64,000 bases of DNA from Paragyromitra xinjiangensis (GCA_038503065.1 JBCAMK010000017.1:496001-560000); one strand, 5' to 3'. Shown: positions 12,084-25,562, counted from the stretch's first letter. The notes: generated by a model not told the origin, from the letters alone. A program made the numbers and translations.

Positions 12084-15057
12084 AATGTATGCGGGATCGA
12101 GGATAAATACCGAAATGCTAGAATAGGGGTGTTAGTTATTAACTCTAAACAAATAGTAAAATTTAAAACTCGATGTCTGATCAATAGATCATTACGCAAC
12201 TATACAATCAAATATTACTCGTTATACGGAACTTGCCTTCACTCCCTTAATACGCGTCCAACAGGTTACAGAAAGTGCGTGATGTTTCGGTACACAAATC
12301 TGATATCTAGAGACAAGAATAGATATTTCTTCGTTGCCTTTTTTTTGCCGAGAGAAAGATATGTAGATGGGATGGACCCCCCCAACAGAGAGAACTACCG
12401 ACAAGGATGGGTTGCGATTTGATTGATGGGCAGGCCCAAGTCGAGCTGACCTTGAGGTTTTGCTGGTTTTAATGAGGACCAAAGGTTTTGATGAAGATGC
12501 TTTGATAGGAAGGTACGGTGATGGTGATGATGGCGACGATGACGGTGATGATGGCGACGACGACGATGATGATGGAGGTTGTGCTTATGATGGAAAGAAG
12601 CTGTGTTAATGAGAAGAAGAAGTGGTGATGGGTAGCGGTGGTGATGGGAGGAAGAATTTGTGACGGTGGGAAGGGGGGAAGGGAGAGGTAAGAAGGTGGC
12701 TGAGGCCGAGAAAAGTTTTGGGGAAAGAATTACATGTAGCTGTGAGAGCTGGGCATGAGTGCGGGCCAAGGTAAGAGCAAGGCCTTAGAATGGACGAGCA
12801 AGAAGAATTGCACAGAGCCCCAGGCTAGGGTAATATTTCATCCCATCACACTCACCTTCTCAAGTTTGTCCACTACATACAAGTACTCTCCACTAACTGG
12901 GTGTACTACCCGGGCCCTATTGCAACTGCCCAATTGACGAGCATACATGAGACCCATCAGGAGCAAACCGTTAATTGTTTGTAGGGTTTCAATTTTCCAT
13001 CCAGGTAGGAGTGTTAGGTAGCAGGGGTGAGTAAAAGAGCAATCCACGACACTGAGAACACGCTCAACGCGGCCACCCGCAATAGTCAAAAAAAATAAAA
13101 CACAGGTATAATTTTTTAACAGATAGACATCGTTCCTCCCATCCTTTAATCTAATGTAAAAGCCTGTATAGGAATTTACTCCTATGTCTCTAGACACTCA
13201 ATAAGAGAAGATCCAATACGCGAACTAGTCATCCCATCCTCAATATTATCCCCTTACAGAGCTTTTTCTAGGCTGCTTCAGATGTAAGATGAAGTATCTT
13301 AGGCATATTGCCAAGACGCGAGTGAGATACCATGATGATTGGCTGGCAATGATCAAGCGTCTCAAGGCCCACCAAGTGGATGACACTACCCAACAAGAGA
13401 AAGCGAAGAAGAGGACTGACCGATACCAGGCGTTCACGACCTATATATAAACAGCGATTGATGCCTTGGTGATCAGGTTTCACTAACTCGGTATTACACA
13501 TCTCCAGGCTGTGAAGTATTACAGCAAACCGCTTTTAAAAGTCCGATGCGTAGAGCATCTCTAAACGTTTTCTGAACGACTAGAACCGAGCGCGTGCTTA
13601 GCCTTGCATCAACGTGCATCAGGCCCCTAGCCGATATTACTGCAACCTTGGGTAGCTGTATGCGCCCGACAAAACGGGTAAAGTCAGCAAAAAGTGCCTC
13701 CCAACTCATAATGTGGTTACGAGTGAGGAGTCGTGATACATCGTCTTGGCATCCAAACGCAACAACCCGTACGCACAACCAGGTAACAAATTTACAGTCT
13801 AGAAAGAAATAAGTACCTTGGTACCCGATCAATATGCGGGGGTCTGGGCTAGCTTCCGTTCCCATCATCTGCAAGCTAAACAAAATTTAATTTCTAGGGT
13901 TGCGCAGTTTAGAGGAGTGACATCCAGTATCATAGAACTTGAATTAGTCTCCTGTTTTGAAAATTGCCTTCTGGTTAGCCTTGTTCCTGACTTGCAATAA
14001 ATCGCTAGGCGCAGCTACTCGCAAATCCGTGAATAAACAATCACGGCATTGATGGGTATAGTATGTGCAGGCCATGCAGACGGTTTGAAGCCTTGGTGCT
14101 TAAAATTTCCAAAAGGTGATTCACACGATCAGGCTCCTAATCAAATGCAAGCCCTGGTGAGAGAGGTGGGGGAAGCAATCAACGGCCCTTAACTGCTGGT
14201 ACATGATTCTAAACTACTTAACCGCAAACCTCAATCATTATCCTACGGCCTGGGCTTCTACCTAGGTGGGCGGCGGAGTCTTTACTTTTTCTCCCTCTCT
14301 TGACTGGGCCAAAGGTTAGGGTGAGGCTAGGTTCGTTCCCACCTGCCGAAGGTTGCTGCGTAGTATGGGCTGGGCACGATACTAGGGTAAGCCGCAATAA
14401 ATTCGCTTAGCCCACTAAACTAATATTGAGAGGTTGCTACGGCAACCACTTATTCTACCTCATAAAAGGATGAGATTCGAACTGGGGATCAAATACGAAC
14501 AATTTATGAGCTCCAAAAGATAAAATTCCCGTAAAAATATATATACAGTTTAGTCCCTTGCCAGAAAATAATATTAACAAGAAGAATCATGAGAAGGAGA
14601 ATCATATGAAGAAACCACCTCCAAAATAGAAAAATGCAGGAATCAAGAAAACACCATACCCATGCAACATCCGTGTCATGAGAAAGGAAAACCGTAATCG
14701 TCTCACCGTGAGAAGGAAACGAATAAAACACCCGCTTGATAAAAGAAGAGAGGTCACTTAAAAACCGATACTTAAAAGGGGATAAGATGGGTAATAAGAG
14801 ACGTAAACCGTAGGGATATCATAAGAAGGGTATAATAAAGTATCAAAAAACGCCCAAAACCCCAAAACAATGAAGAATCGCAAGCTCATGAATGAGAATT
14901 CATAAGCTTTTGAAACCTTGCTGCACAACCTCAAAGGTCGTGTTTTTAAACCACCCTTCATGTAGTCCACTGCAACCGAATGCATAATCCTCAACGCCTG
15001 AACCCACAAACCTTCTATCTCCACGTTCCACAAAAACACAACCACTGCCACAGCATA
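12084..15057. other. Intergenic region, 3 kb
   Basis: No gene I can support. Overlapping minus-strand ORFs at 12838-13883 look weakly protein-like but show no family motif and no joined structure. A trinucleotide microsatellite lies at 12515-12578 and a TACATGTA copy at 12731. Confidence 0.4.
12515..12578. repeat. GAT/GAC-type trinucleotide microsatellite
   Basis: About 64 bases of imperfect GAT, GGT and GAC triplets. On the opposite strand it reads as a His/Arg-rich run in a 124-codon ORF, which I regard as an artefact of the repeat. Confidence 0.8.
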
Positions 15058-18000
15058 CTACCCCAAGCTATACCGCATACCCCCTCTCCTCGGCGCCATA
15101 GGCCTTGGACCTTCCACAGTTCTCTTGTTATCCGCTACCGCCTTCGTCCTCAATTGCTTTTCTGCCCACTCCGCGCGATTCCTCCAAACTTTCAATTCCT
15201 CCTGCGCTTCCCTCAGCATATGACTCAGAGTCCCAGCGTTCGCGATGTTCTGCACCAGCTCCAAGTCTTTCTTTGCCTGGGCGGCCTCTTCGGTCTTAAC
15301 ATCTACTAGTCGTTGCAGCCTCCGAATCTCAGCATGCAAGGCAGAGTTACTGCGCCCCTTTTTGGTTGGAGAGGAAGACTCGGTCCCTTGCCAGACATAC
15401 CGGTCCTCGAAATCGCTATCGATTGAGGTCGTTCGTGGTCGACGATTAGGAGTTGAAGGTTGAAGAGGGGCGCTGATGGGACGCGGGGACTCGGGTTGGT
15501 GACGGCGCGTAGGGGGCCGCGTAGGGGAGCGCTCGGGCGATTGTGTGGTCGGTCGGGATAATAGTGTCTTCTTCGGAGTAAGCTTGACTTCAGCCTTGGA
15601 GTTGGGTCTGGTCAGGGTGAGGATAGGGCTGGAGGGGAGTTTGGGGGTCTTGGGGGGTTTGGATCCAGGCTTGTCTTCGAAAATCGAGAAAGCTGGTGGG
15701 GTCTTTGCCTTCAATGTTTTATTCCGAATATTCAGAGGTCTGGGAGTTGTCTCAGAATCGGCTGTGACAGAAAAGTCTCCCAGATCAAGATCGGCAAAGG
15801 TAGGCGTAAAAGCCAGCTCTGGAATTTCGGAAACAAGCCTTTTGGCGCTGGGTGTTCGGAACGTCTTTGACGGCACGAGTTCTGGAGCGTTAATTGTCGA
15901 ACCACTCTTCATCCTTGGTTCATTAGCGAGGAACGCTCGCTGGAAGCGGTTAGCTGCCTGAGCTGCAACTTCTAATCCTGGCGAAGAAGGAGTTGAGCTT
16001 GCCACAGAGCTTGGTGATTCAATATCATCTTCCACTTGAGCGGATTGCCGGAGTTGAGAAGGCTGCCCGTGGAAGTTACGTTTTCGAATTGGAGTTTGCA
16101 TCGGAGTTTCTGGATTGATGGCCACCCAATTTGGTGACGATGGTCCAGAGCTAATGCCTATCGATCTGCTTGGCGATGAAGCTTCCTGAACCGGACTCAT
16201 CGGAGGCGCACCTAGTTGTGGCACACCAAGATGTGCAGGTTTATCACCCTCCTCTGTCGAGTTGCGGTTGGAAAATAACATGAGATCATCCAATTGTGGT
16301 GGTTTATGGAATGATGGCGGATTAAGACTGTGAAGATGACTGGATTCGGCGTCTGAAACTACTCGGCTACGAACCGTACTGACGCGACGACTCCGCATAG
16401 ACCCTGTTTTTGACGCACGAATTGTCTGGGACAACAGTCTGTCCCCTTGGTTCTCTTCTGGTTGTTCTTGTCGAAGCGAAGGAAGATCGTATGCTTGGGC
16501 AGTTATACCCAGGGCGTCAATCTTTTTCAGTTGATATGAAATGTCTTCCCAGTTATTGATGAGCATCTCGCACACGAGAGCGGCTCGTTTTGTCTTTTCG
16601 TTCTGCATTTTCGTGTAGGCGCTGCTGTGTCGGTATGTGTACTTTCCGCGCTTTGAACTGACGTCTGGCGCTGGAGAAATTTTCGGAAGAACAAGCAAAC
16701 CACCCCGGTCATCCATCTCCTGCAAAAGGATCTGATCTGACTTGTCGCCCAATAATAGGGGTCCAAAAATTATCCCCAATGCATCTTCCTTCATCGACTC
16801 GAAAGTGTTGTGGGGATCCCTTAATTTGGATTCTGGTTCCTGCTCTGAAGCGAGGCTAACGGCTCTGAGAAGGCCGAAAACAGAACAAACCAAGGCGACC
16901 CTGAAATGAAGGTTGATAGAGGCGATGGCCAAGGCAATCATACGGGGTTTGACTTTCCGGGACATATGATCCCCAAGTGATGGGTCCGGATAGACGAACG
17001 AATGAATGTTGTATAACGCTTGGAAAATTGCAGGGGAGCCTAAAAGTCCTCCAGGCAGTCCGTGGAGCAGCTTTTTGAAAAGATGGGCGACATCATGGAT
17101 ATTGAACCTAATGTTGTTTGGTAACTTCGCAAGAGCTATAGTCTGTACCACTGCGTCGTTGTTGTTCTCCTCGAATTGTCTCTGGTAATAATCATAGAGC
17201 GCGTATGTGGTGTTGAGATTTCCAGAGACCCGAAATAGGCCAGGAGTTTTGAGACCTTTATTGCTTGTTAGATATTATTCAGAAGATCGAAGTTGCATGA
17301 GGAACTCACCATGAGTCAAGATGTAAGATGCTGAAGCATGCATACATGTTGGTATCAAGAGATCTCCGGGAGATAATCCCTCAGGCAACGAAAACGGAGA
17401 GACACCCCCTAACCTGATCATATCCTCCAGATGCATACCCTTCAACGAGTCCCGCTTTCCACGCCCAATTGCTGCAAGGTCACTGATGCTGCTACCCCTC
17501 TTGCGACCCAACGACAATTTCATGTTTCCGTAGCTTTTAGAAACGTCTACTGTTGACGGGGTTCTGCCTAAAAGCCTGTTCCAAAGCTTGTTTCCATGCA
17601 ATGCCGGTGTCGAATCACCAGAAGTCTTGTTGGCGTCCGATGCACTCGAAACAGAGACAGAGTTGGGTTCAGTCTTGAAGCTTTCTGGGAACGATTGAAT
17701 GCCATGTTTCTTTGCTAGTTTATCGAATTGCTTTGTGAAAACGTCGGTCTGCTTCTCATTTGCTGTCCCACTGAGGGATTCCGTAAATAGTCGATTGCTC
17801 ATCCCGCTCCACGCAGAACTAATGGTCTGGCTTCTAGACATTGTGTTTGAAGGGTATGCTGAGGATTCGCTGCTACCTTTTACGCTTCGGCTTCCATCAA
17901 GAGGAAATCGAAATGAACGCATGCTTCTCATAGTCTGACTGTGTGAAATTCGCACAGAGGCTTTATTATCCTTCAGGGGCGAATCCTGGCCCAGTAGTTG

Positions 18001-18213
18001 AGACGCTACCCCCAAATTGAAGGGGTCAGTTGCCTCCGATGGGTGTTCATCTAAGACATTGTTGTTGCCGAACAAGGAACGTGGTAGCGTGTTGCTTAGT
18101 GACATGTTCTGACTTGATGGTCTTGAGGGTTGAAAGCCGCTGTCGGCCATGGCGGCCAACGATGGTCTTGAGCGGCGTGAAGGGCCACGGCGGGGTTGCA
18201 ATGGTTCCTGCAT
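15058..18213 (-). CDS. RhoGAP-domain protein (Rho GTPase activator)
   Basis: GTPase-activating protein for a Rho-family GTPase, expected to act in polarity or cell-wall growth. Exons on the minus strand: 18213-17310 and 17255-15058 (3102 nt, 1033 aa), joined by a 54-nt intron with a CTAAC branch site. The junction rebuilds the RhoGAP core HGLKTPGLFRVSGN, whose Arg (about R310) is the arginine finger. The domain spans roughly residues 275-490, starting near LPEGLSPGDLLIPTC. The N-terminal 270 residues are Ser/Pro/Arg-rich and disordered. A long Ser/Pro-rich region follows the domain, and a coiled coil (IRRLQRLVDVKTEEAAQAKK onward) lies near the C-terminus. The domain order resembles an uncharacterised filamentous-fungal RhoGAP group; the target GTPase cannot be told from sequence. 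Confidence 0.88.
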
Positions 18214-21200
18214 GCTGTTGGTTTTCGCAAAAAGGTAAGGGGAGCTGCAGAGAGCGTTGTCAGTCCAATGCTAGCTGCTGAAATGGAATGCATCAGAAAC
18301 TCACAAAATGTAAAGTGGGTAAACTTAGTTAGTGATGTCGCCAAACATGAAGAAACTCGAAACTCTCCGTCAGGGTGGGGGAGAAACGCAAACAGCCCAA
18401 AATACTCTAGCAACAGGGAAAAACGAAGTAGTGAAAAGAGGGGAAGGAAGTGGGATTAAAGACAAGGAAATGGATAAAACACCGGGGACAGGCTTGGGAT
18501 TTATTTACATCACACGACGTGCACGAAAAAAAAGAACCAAAACAAACACAACATGCACCTAGCAACCGGTAACGGTCGCACTGACAAGTCAAAACACGAA
18601 CAAAACACCACCAATGTCTCTTGGCTGCTCCCCCCCTGCCTGCCACCCCCGAACGGCTGGATGCTAGAATCTCTCCATTTAGAATATGCTAGACTTCATC
18701 TAGAGAAGTAATCTCAGGATCCACCGCCCGTCAACCTCGCCTAACCTCCTGTGACTTCCGTCCGGGCTGATGGGTCCTCGAATTGTTTAATTGCTATTTG
18801 TTTCTGAGGTAAGGTCTCTTCAACGGGCTTAGGCTACACGAGGGTCAATTTCTTGTTTGAGATGTGCCGCGTTTGACCGCGTTTACAAACTTCCGCTTTG
18901 ATATCGAGTGATTATTAATGAGGAAAGATGTTTCGTGTTTTCGCGTTTTCGTGTTTTCAGGTCCCGATCTCATATTCTTTGAGCTCGATTAATTAATAGT
19001 TGTGATTCCCGTGACCCCCACGGGCAAGCCCCTGCATAATTACAACGCGTTTTGGTAGGCGCGTTGATTATATTCAGGGACGCTCAGCGAGGTACCGGTC
19101 ACATCCTCTGCGAATTGTATTTCCCTGCTGCTAATTCCCACGTCCTTCGTCTTCTCGTTTTCTTAAAGTTTATTTACTTATATCATTCTCCTATCATTTT
19201 CTTCCTTCTCTTCTATTATTTACTTCCCTCTTATTCCTCATCTTGACCTCAAATTGTCAGCTTTCTGATACTACATGTAGTAATTGCCACCGACGCTTGC
19301 CATCCATATGCAGCTTCTTGGGTCGGCTATACAGCCAACGACAAGCAAGAAATGTTCTGATCCAATACATGTACTTTTAGGGATCGAATTTTATTTCTCT
19401 CAACTCGGCGTCACCGAGTAACAAAAACAAACAACGCGAGCACGATGAGCTGAAATCTTGGAAAAGAAGCCCGTTTCTTAGTGGTCGTCGCGTTAGGCTG
19501 ATGTGCTTGGCGCGTGTTTGAGATGCAGCGTACAGGTACTTACCATGTTAATTCAGAGCAATTCTGATATCATTGACACTAGCGATTCAAACTGCCCCCG
19601 CATTCTACTATATTTGTCGCTGTATGGGTTACATCTCTAGGATGCTTCTTCTGTATTCTACTTTCTCTTTGGTCTTCGTGCAGCACCCCCTCTACAAATT
19701 TTCGCTGGCCTAGCCATATTTAGTGATGTCAAGTGGAAAAGTAAGACCAGGACAGTAAACTTGGAATAGATATTCGCCACCATTTATCCAACCCCTCCTT
19801 TTACGGCTATGCACTACTGCTTCCCGTCACATTCTGCCAGTGATCAAGGGGCTGGCATTCTCTAGGTGGTGGAAAAAGTGGGTTCTAGATCGGTAGTGGA
19901 GGTGTTGATTCCGAAAATGGACATCGAAAGTAACAAAAACCGATTGTGGATGATCTCATAGTTGTCGTAGAATAAACTTTACTGGTTCCGATATCTTCCT
20001 ACTGGTACCGTATCGGGTGAGACGTATGTATGATACGAGAGAGCAGAATGTGACACATTTTCTACCGAGATATAATCAATCTACAATAAGAGAAGTACCG
20101 ACGATGAAAAAGAAAAAAAGCTCAAAGAAGAGATCCGGTGAACTTTGGCGATGAGCGGTTTGGGGAAGAGAAAAAATATTGTGCTGGAATGGGTATTTTG
20201 TTTGTTTTTTTTCGCTTCGTGGATGCATGCCTTTTGTTTTTACCCCACTTATTTTGTAGTTGAGGTTTCTAGTTTATTAAATTATAGTTGATGGGGTATA
20301 GTTATGCAGTGTTATGCAGCTTATTGTAGTTAACGCGTTAAGAAATGCATGTGGTCTTACAGCCTAAAAGGGCTGTGCAACTTTTATAAAAAAATAAACA
20401 AACAAAAAAATGGCTACATGTAGATGCAGGGAATTCTCAAGTATAACGAAACGGCCTGGACTAGGTAGAACGAGGATACCCGAACAAGAACCTCCATAAA
20501 TGGTAAGTATATGATTTGGACATGATTTTCGACATCGTAAGACAAATTTGAGACTTCCTGAAAGCCTAATTTGGAACTGCCTTGTCTAGGTCACATCGTT
20601 AAAAACGGAGATTTCACACTAGTCCTCATAGAAGAAAGCAAGGGACTTTTAAACAAAACCAGTTCTATTGGAACCCCTCAACTACCCGGCTCATATCAAT
20701 AGCAACCCTACATGCCGCTCCTCAGTTTCCCAAATGAACAAATTTTTTGTTCTTCATTACAAGAGGCCAGGGCCTGAAAAGCTCTCAACTCCCTCCTCCA
20801 AACAAATAATTACTCTCTCTATAAATGGAAAGGGCGAATGAAAGAACGAGTGATATAGAAGCAAGGAAAGGTTCTTATGCAAGAGATACAATATTGGCTA
20901 CTAGGGTAAAAAAACCAAGCGAATCACCACTACGAGCCCTGATCCTTGGTCTGCATGAATCAGATGAATCATTCAGGGATATGATATCGCGCTGGTGAGA
21001 CGCAGATGATATTTCTGGAAATCGCCTTTACGTGTTCTAGTAGTAGATCGAAAGGTCGTAGCACTTGCCGATCTTGCTAAATTAATGTGGACTTATGATC
21101 AGAATCGCTCACCACGATCACTGCTATTGGATTAGTGATAAGTTGGATACCAAAAGATAGTGAGATAAGAGGAGTACTGACAAGCTATCACATCGAATCA

Positions 21201-22542
21201 AAACAACTCTCTGTTTGGAAGAGGGATTTGGGACCTCCCCAAGCCCTGACCGCTCGCAACTGGAGAAAAGAAATAGTTCATATGGAAAACTGAGCAACAA
21301 CATGCTTAAGTCGCGATTGAGAGTTGCAGAGTACCCAAAGGGTTGCCCCAAAGCCAGAAGGATAAACTTTAGATAGTTGGGGGAAGAGACGGAGAGTGGC
21401 TGTTTATATACATGTAGTTATGAAGGCAAATCCTAGACTGTGCACTAAAAATTGGCAGATTAGGTTTGATGATAGGACTACAGGGTAGAGTAAATTTCCC
21501 GAGGCCTAACTTACAGATTGTAGATGGGAAAGTTGAGAGGTTTGCGTGTTGTTGGGGGTTTCTAGCTTCCGACGCTACAGTTGACTATGTGTCAGCTAGT
21601 TTAGGATACTCGCTAATTTAGCTGGTTTTACATCTACTCGTCATGAAAGGTGCAAAAAAAACTCAGTCTCGGCTTGCGTTCCGGAAACTTTATAGCTTCT
21701 TGCGCCACGCCAAATCACTCGGCCTTGGCAACTTATAGCCAATAAGGATCGTTGACTCATCGTGAAACTAGAACACAGTGCCTATAGCGCCGCACGATCT
21801 AAAAGAAGTACCCAACTTTCAATCATTGGATAGGTTGTCGTTTGTTTCCTACGCTGTAACCCTTTACTTCGTTAGAGCGTTTATGTGTTATGGCCTTACC
21901 TAAAGAAATTTAGGGCTTTATTCAATAGGTTTAACAAGGTGCTAACGGCTAATAGTCTTGTGTTAAATGCTTGATCGGTTTTGTACCCTTACGCGCGCGA
22001 GTGCGAAACAGATGGTGATTTTTGAGAGGAAGGGAGGGGAGGGGGGGTAATGAAATCGAGACCAAGAACCTAGTTAGTACCTTTTATTTGCGTCACTTAA
22101 GCTTCCTTGCTGTAGATTGGGACTATGTTGTAATTCTCCTAATGATGTACTTTAAGGCTAGGATATCAAGAACTAAGTCTCTGGTGAACCTTTTCTGAAT
22201 CATGGTCTTATAGTCGGGTTTAAGTTCCCCGAGGGGTTCACGTATAGCTCACATAAGACCCTACTTCCAGAAAAGTTTACTAAAATCCCGTTCGTTTTGG
22301 TATGTATCTCAGTCTTAGAGTAGGTCTCAAGCGATGGAACTTACAACCCACGCATCCCGGGGGGTATAGAGTAATGATAAACGATTATCCCTTTCTATTC
22401 AATCTCCCTTCTAAGTTTCAACCTAGTTCCATCAAATATCCTATTCAACATGTCTACCATTTACTATCTATGCTGTTCTCTCAGGCTGCGCCTGTGTCCA
22501 ACACACCCAATATTAAAAACTAGTGCCAAGCTTTGTCCACGA
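18214..22542. other. Intergenic region, 4.3 kb
   Basis: No gene supported; the longest frames are short and without motifs. The part near 18213 must hold the RhoGAP promoter and leader. Four TACATGTA palindromes occur here (19272, 19366, 20415, 21409). Confidence 0.45.
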
Positions 22543-24429
22543 CTATTCTCTTCTAAAAGCTGCACTGTTTGCACCGGGTTTGCTTGTTCTAACTGGTTTC
22601 GGCGATCTGTACCTATTATCCACCTGGGGCCTCTTACGGTGGCTTATGGCCAGCAGGTCGGAGACAGAGGGTGTGATCTCTTTTGCCAACTCCTCAACCT
22701 CAGAATCTTCCCATGCCGAAAAGAAGTTCCCTTCATTCGCAGCCGTAGCTGTTGGTGGGTTCTTTACTTTGCCTTTGCCTTTATCTTTTGATGGTGTATG
22801 GGGCGTGTTTTCTTTCTCAGGAGAAGTAGGGCTTGGGGTTTCTGCCGCGGATCTAGATTGCTGACTTCTCGGGATCGAGGTTTTTGGGGCAGGTGTAAGA
22901 GACAGTGTGACCCATTTCCGCTCAAACCATGTGATGCACTTCCTCTTGGCTTGTTCAACCTCCGGGGCATTATTTCCGCATGACTTCGCTAGCGCCATGA
23001 TACCGATAAAAACCTGCCTGCAATTCTCCTCTCCTAACATCTTATTGTCTACAATCATTTCCAATAGATCCTCTCCAATGGGCCTTGAAAAGTTCATCCC
23101 CCTGAAAAAGGTCGTTAACCCGTTGATTACACTGGGATTGTCGAATCTTGTGGCTATGACCTTCGTTGTATGGTCTATTAATGGTGCGATTAACTTTTTA
23201 TCCCAGTTGCTGGAATTTTTGGACGCTGAAGTAAGGCGCTTTAGGTTTGAGAGCTTCACAAAAAGTTGGATGATACGCCCTTTCTCTTCCTCTTTTTCGC
23301 TGAGTGTTTGGATTTCTCGGATCAAGGATTCCAATACGGAAGGCTTGCAGTTCAACAATGGTCTTTTCCACATGACAGAAATGCTTTTATGTTGTGCTAG
23401 TAATAATATCCCCTTTCTGAAAACCCATTGGTCCGTGATATCATTATCGACAACAAGGCTGAGGATATGAGGAACGAATTCAACACACCCTCTTCCCTGG
23501 CACTGAAATTGGTGCCCCAATTCGCAAAGAACAGAATGGGCCCAGTTTTCGAGATTGTTGGCTTGCAAATAGTGGGCAGATCTGGCGATCTCTAACAACT
23601 TGTCTGCAGTTTCGAGGGCAGGGACTGAAAGATTCGTATCAAAAGAGGCACAGCACGGAGGCTGGCTTGGGGTGATAGGGGAAGGAGCGATATAGTCTTT
23701 CAAGGTTGGATAACACTCAAACATCGGCGAAGGTTTCTCATGATAGACGAAAGCCGCAATAGCCCACAGAGAAAAGGCCGTAAACTCCTCTGTATATAGG
23801 GTCGAAATCATCCCAGAAGCATCCCCGAAACCTGAAGCGAAGAACGTTTCGTAGTATGGAATTCGTCGGGCAAGGAGAAATTTATGGACTTTTATTGAAA
23901 ATAATGGGCGTTTGCCTTTCGGTTCTTTAAGATGTATCTCAAAGTCTGGCGATATTGAGGTAGGTAGGGTTGAGTCCTTAGAGGCATTCACTTCGAACTC
24001 CTTTCCGTTAAACCTCATAGCTGAGTAGCCCATAGCCTCCCAGATCCCACCTAAGCTCTCGATTGTGTAACAAGAGTTCATCACTTTCTCGAAAGCTGGT
24101 TGGTTATCCTCCGCGACGAATAGTACCACTACAGCCACGCCTGAATTGTTGCTGGCTGTTTCTACGACATCTGAGCTGGAACCGAGAAGGCGGGGGGTGC
24201 CAAAATCCGAAGGTAGCTTTCCTCCGGCAGCAATATAGATGAGGATGGAGTGGGCCCACACCCTGCTATTGTCGGGGAGAGAGAAGACAATATCCCCATC
24301 CATGGAAGCTTCTTTGCGGAGAGTTTCTAGGTGCACCAGAATGCCTTTGTCATTGTTGTTCATCGTATCTTGATAGAGATCATAGGGAAAAACATCAGAG
24401 GCGGTACGACTAGTTTCGGAATCGCACAT
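22543..24429 (-). CDS. BTB/POZ-domain protein
   Basis: A single-exon gene; I take the in-frame ATG at 24429 (628 aa), because the longer frame begins with GTG. The clearest feature is a BTB-like segment around residues 170-240 (FEIHLKEPKGKRPLFSIKVH, then KFLLARRIPYYETFF). An earlier segment (DGDIVFSLPDNSRVWAHSIL) looks like the start of a first BTB fold, so there may be two. A helical region with KLLEIARSAHYLQANNLENW follows, as seen after BTB domains. The C-terminus is Ser/Pro/Lys-rich and low in complexity (KGKGKVKNPPT). BTB proteins often bind cullin-3 or act as scaffolds; no specific partner can be named. It is divergent from SEC62, 243 bases away. Confidence 0.75.
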   Translation of the reverse strand: MCDSETSRTASDVFPYDLYQDTMNNNDKGILVHLETLRKEASMDGDIVFSLPDNSRVWAHSILIYIAAGGKLPSDFGTPRLLGSSSDVVETASNNSGVAVVVLFVAEDNQPAFEKVMNSCYTIESLGGIWEAMGYSAMRFNGKEFEVNASKDSTLPTSISPDFEIHLKEPKGKRPLFSIKVHKFLLARRIPYYETFFASGFGDASGMISTLYTEEFTAFSLWAIAAFVYHEKPSPMFECYPTLKDYIAPSPITPSQPPCCASFDTNLSVPALETADKLLEIARSAHYLQANNLENWAHSVLCELGHQFQCQGRGCVEFVPHILSLVVDNDITDQWVFRKGILLLAQHKSISVMWKRPLLNCKPSVLESLIREIQTLSEKEEEKGRIIQLFVKLSNLKRLTSASKNSSNWDKKLIAPLIDHTTKVIATRFDNPSVINGLTTFFRGMNFSRPIGEDLLEMIVDNKMLGEENCRQVFIGIMALAKSCGNNAPEVEQAKRKCITWFERKWVTLSLTPAPKTSIPRSQQSRSAAETPSPTSPEKENTPHTPSKDKGKGKVKNPPTATAANEGNFFSAWEDSEVEELAKEITPSVSDLLAISHRKRPQVDNRYRSPKPVRTSKPGANSAAFRRE

Positions 24430-24672
24430 TTCGGAGGAATGGGACGGATCGATGCCTGAGTTGGTTGAAAGTGAGTTCGGGGTGTAAGATCGGCATAGTT
24501 TGGTGGCGTACCGTGCACATAGGGGCACAAGGCGCTAGTCCAAGTTAGGCGAGCCTCAAAAGCTTAGCTAGCAACCTTCAGAAACCTTTGATTTTCGAGA
24601 GAGCTCTAAGCCACACCTCAACGTACGTCACCTCACAAAATTACAGCAAAAAAAAAAAGAAATCTAAGCGTT
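24430..24672. promoter_or_regulatory. Bidirectional promoter, BTB gene and SEC62
   Basis: 243 bases between two divergent start codons, with an A-run just before the SEC62 start. Both promoters must overlap here. Confidence 0.5.
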
Positions 24673-25562
24673 ATGGCTTCTCAGAGCTTCCTCATAGTTG
24701 AAGTTCACACGGCGCCATCTCTCCAGGGACTAGCTGTTGCACGATTTCTTCGGAGCCAGAATCTCAAAAGCAGGGCGTGCGTGTTAGATGGTCAGCGTAG
24801 AGAGCTCTTTAAAGGTGCGTTTAAAAATAATATTATCAATTTGAGGTGTCTAACTTGGTTACTGCTATCTTACTAAACTTTTTCATGGAAAATGTAGTCA
24901 AGCGGGCAATCCGCTCGCTCCTGAGCGAAGCTTACACCAAAGCTTCGGCCAAAGATAAATCTCTTCCTAGGATCGCTAATCACGCTCAAGCTATCCGGGC
25001 ATTCGCCCTCCTCCCGAAGGGTGCGCTTGCTCTTCATGTGTCGAAGGTCGAGCTCCCTGCTAGTAGAAACCCCATTAAGCGTATTAAAGGTCTCTGGACT
25101 GTTCAAATCGAAAGGGAACAAAGACTTGGTGAAGATCTATATTACGTATGGTTAAACCAGCCAAGGACATGGAAACAAACAATTGCCGCTCTTGGGATCG
25201 TCTTTGTCATGCTGATTATCACCATGTTCCCGCTCTGGCCACCAATTTTGAGGCTGGCTATGTGGTATCTCGCTATTGGTATATTGGGACTCATGGGCGC
25301 GTTTTTTGCGATGAGTATTCTCAGGTTGATAATATACGTTGGAACTGCGGTCGTGGTACCGCCGGGGCTGTGGTTGTATCCAAATCTGTTCGAGGATGTT
25401 GGATTCTTTGATAGTTTTAGGCCTCTTTGGGGGTGGCATTCTGTAAGTCTCTCGTCCCCACGTTGGTCATTGGTGAAAGGTTAACGTCAGGTAGGGGAAA
25501 AATTGAAGAAGAAGAGAGCAGCTGGAATGAAATCCGAATACGAAAAGGCTATAATCAGCTAG
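24673..25562 (+). CDS. SEC62: ER translocation protein Sec62
   Basis: Sec62 belongs to the Sec62/63 complex that drives post-translational import of proteins through the Sec61 channel of the ER. Exons: 24673-24814, 24898-25442, 25491-25562 (759 nt, 252 aa). Both introns are short and canonical; the first has a TACTAAAC branch site. The cytosolic N-terminal domain holds ARFLRSQNLKSRACVLDGQR and VKRAIRSLLSEAY. The characteristic FPLWPPILR lies between two membrane segments (IAALGIVFVMLIITMF and LAIGILGLMGAFFAMSIL). YPNLFEDVGFFDSFRPLWGW follows, then a Lys-rich tail (GEKLKKKRAAG). The N-terminal extension is short for the family, so an upstream start or exon is possible. Confidence 0.92.

Noticed and set aside
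12395..12769. 124-codon His/Arg-rich minus-strand ORF
   Set aside because: Its composition comes from the GAT/GAC microsatellite; no family resemblance.
12838..13883. Chain of minus-strand ORFs that could be a multi-exon gene
   Set aside because: No recognisable domain, frames overlap without good splice sites, and the longest has a TTG start. Could be a decayed gene but not supported.
15545..15961. 138-codon plus-strand ORF
   Set aside because: Antisense shadow of the Ser/Pro-rich part of the RhoGAP gene.
19828..20060. 12-base inverted repeat GTCACATTCTGC as element ends
   Set aside because: Only 12 bases match and the flanks do not; likely chance in this amount of sequence.
22450..23470. 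Plus-strand ORFs of 113 and 187 codons
   Set aside because: They are antisense to the BTB-domain gene, whose frame is longer and has domain motifs.
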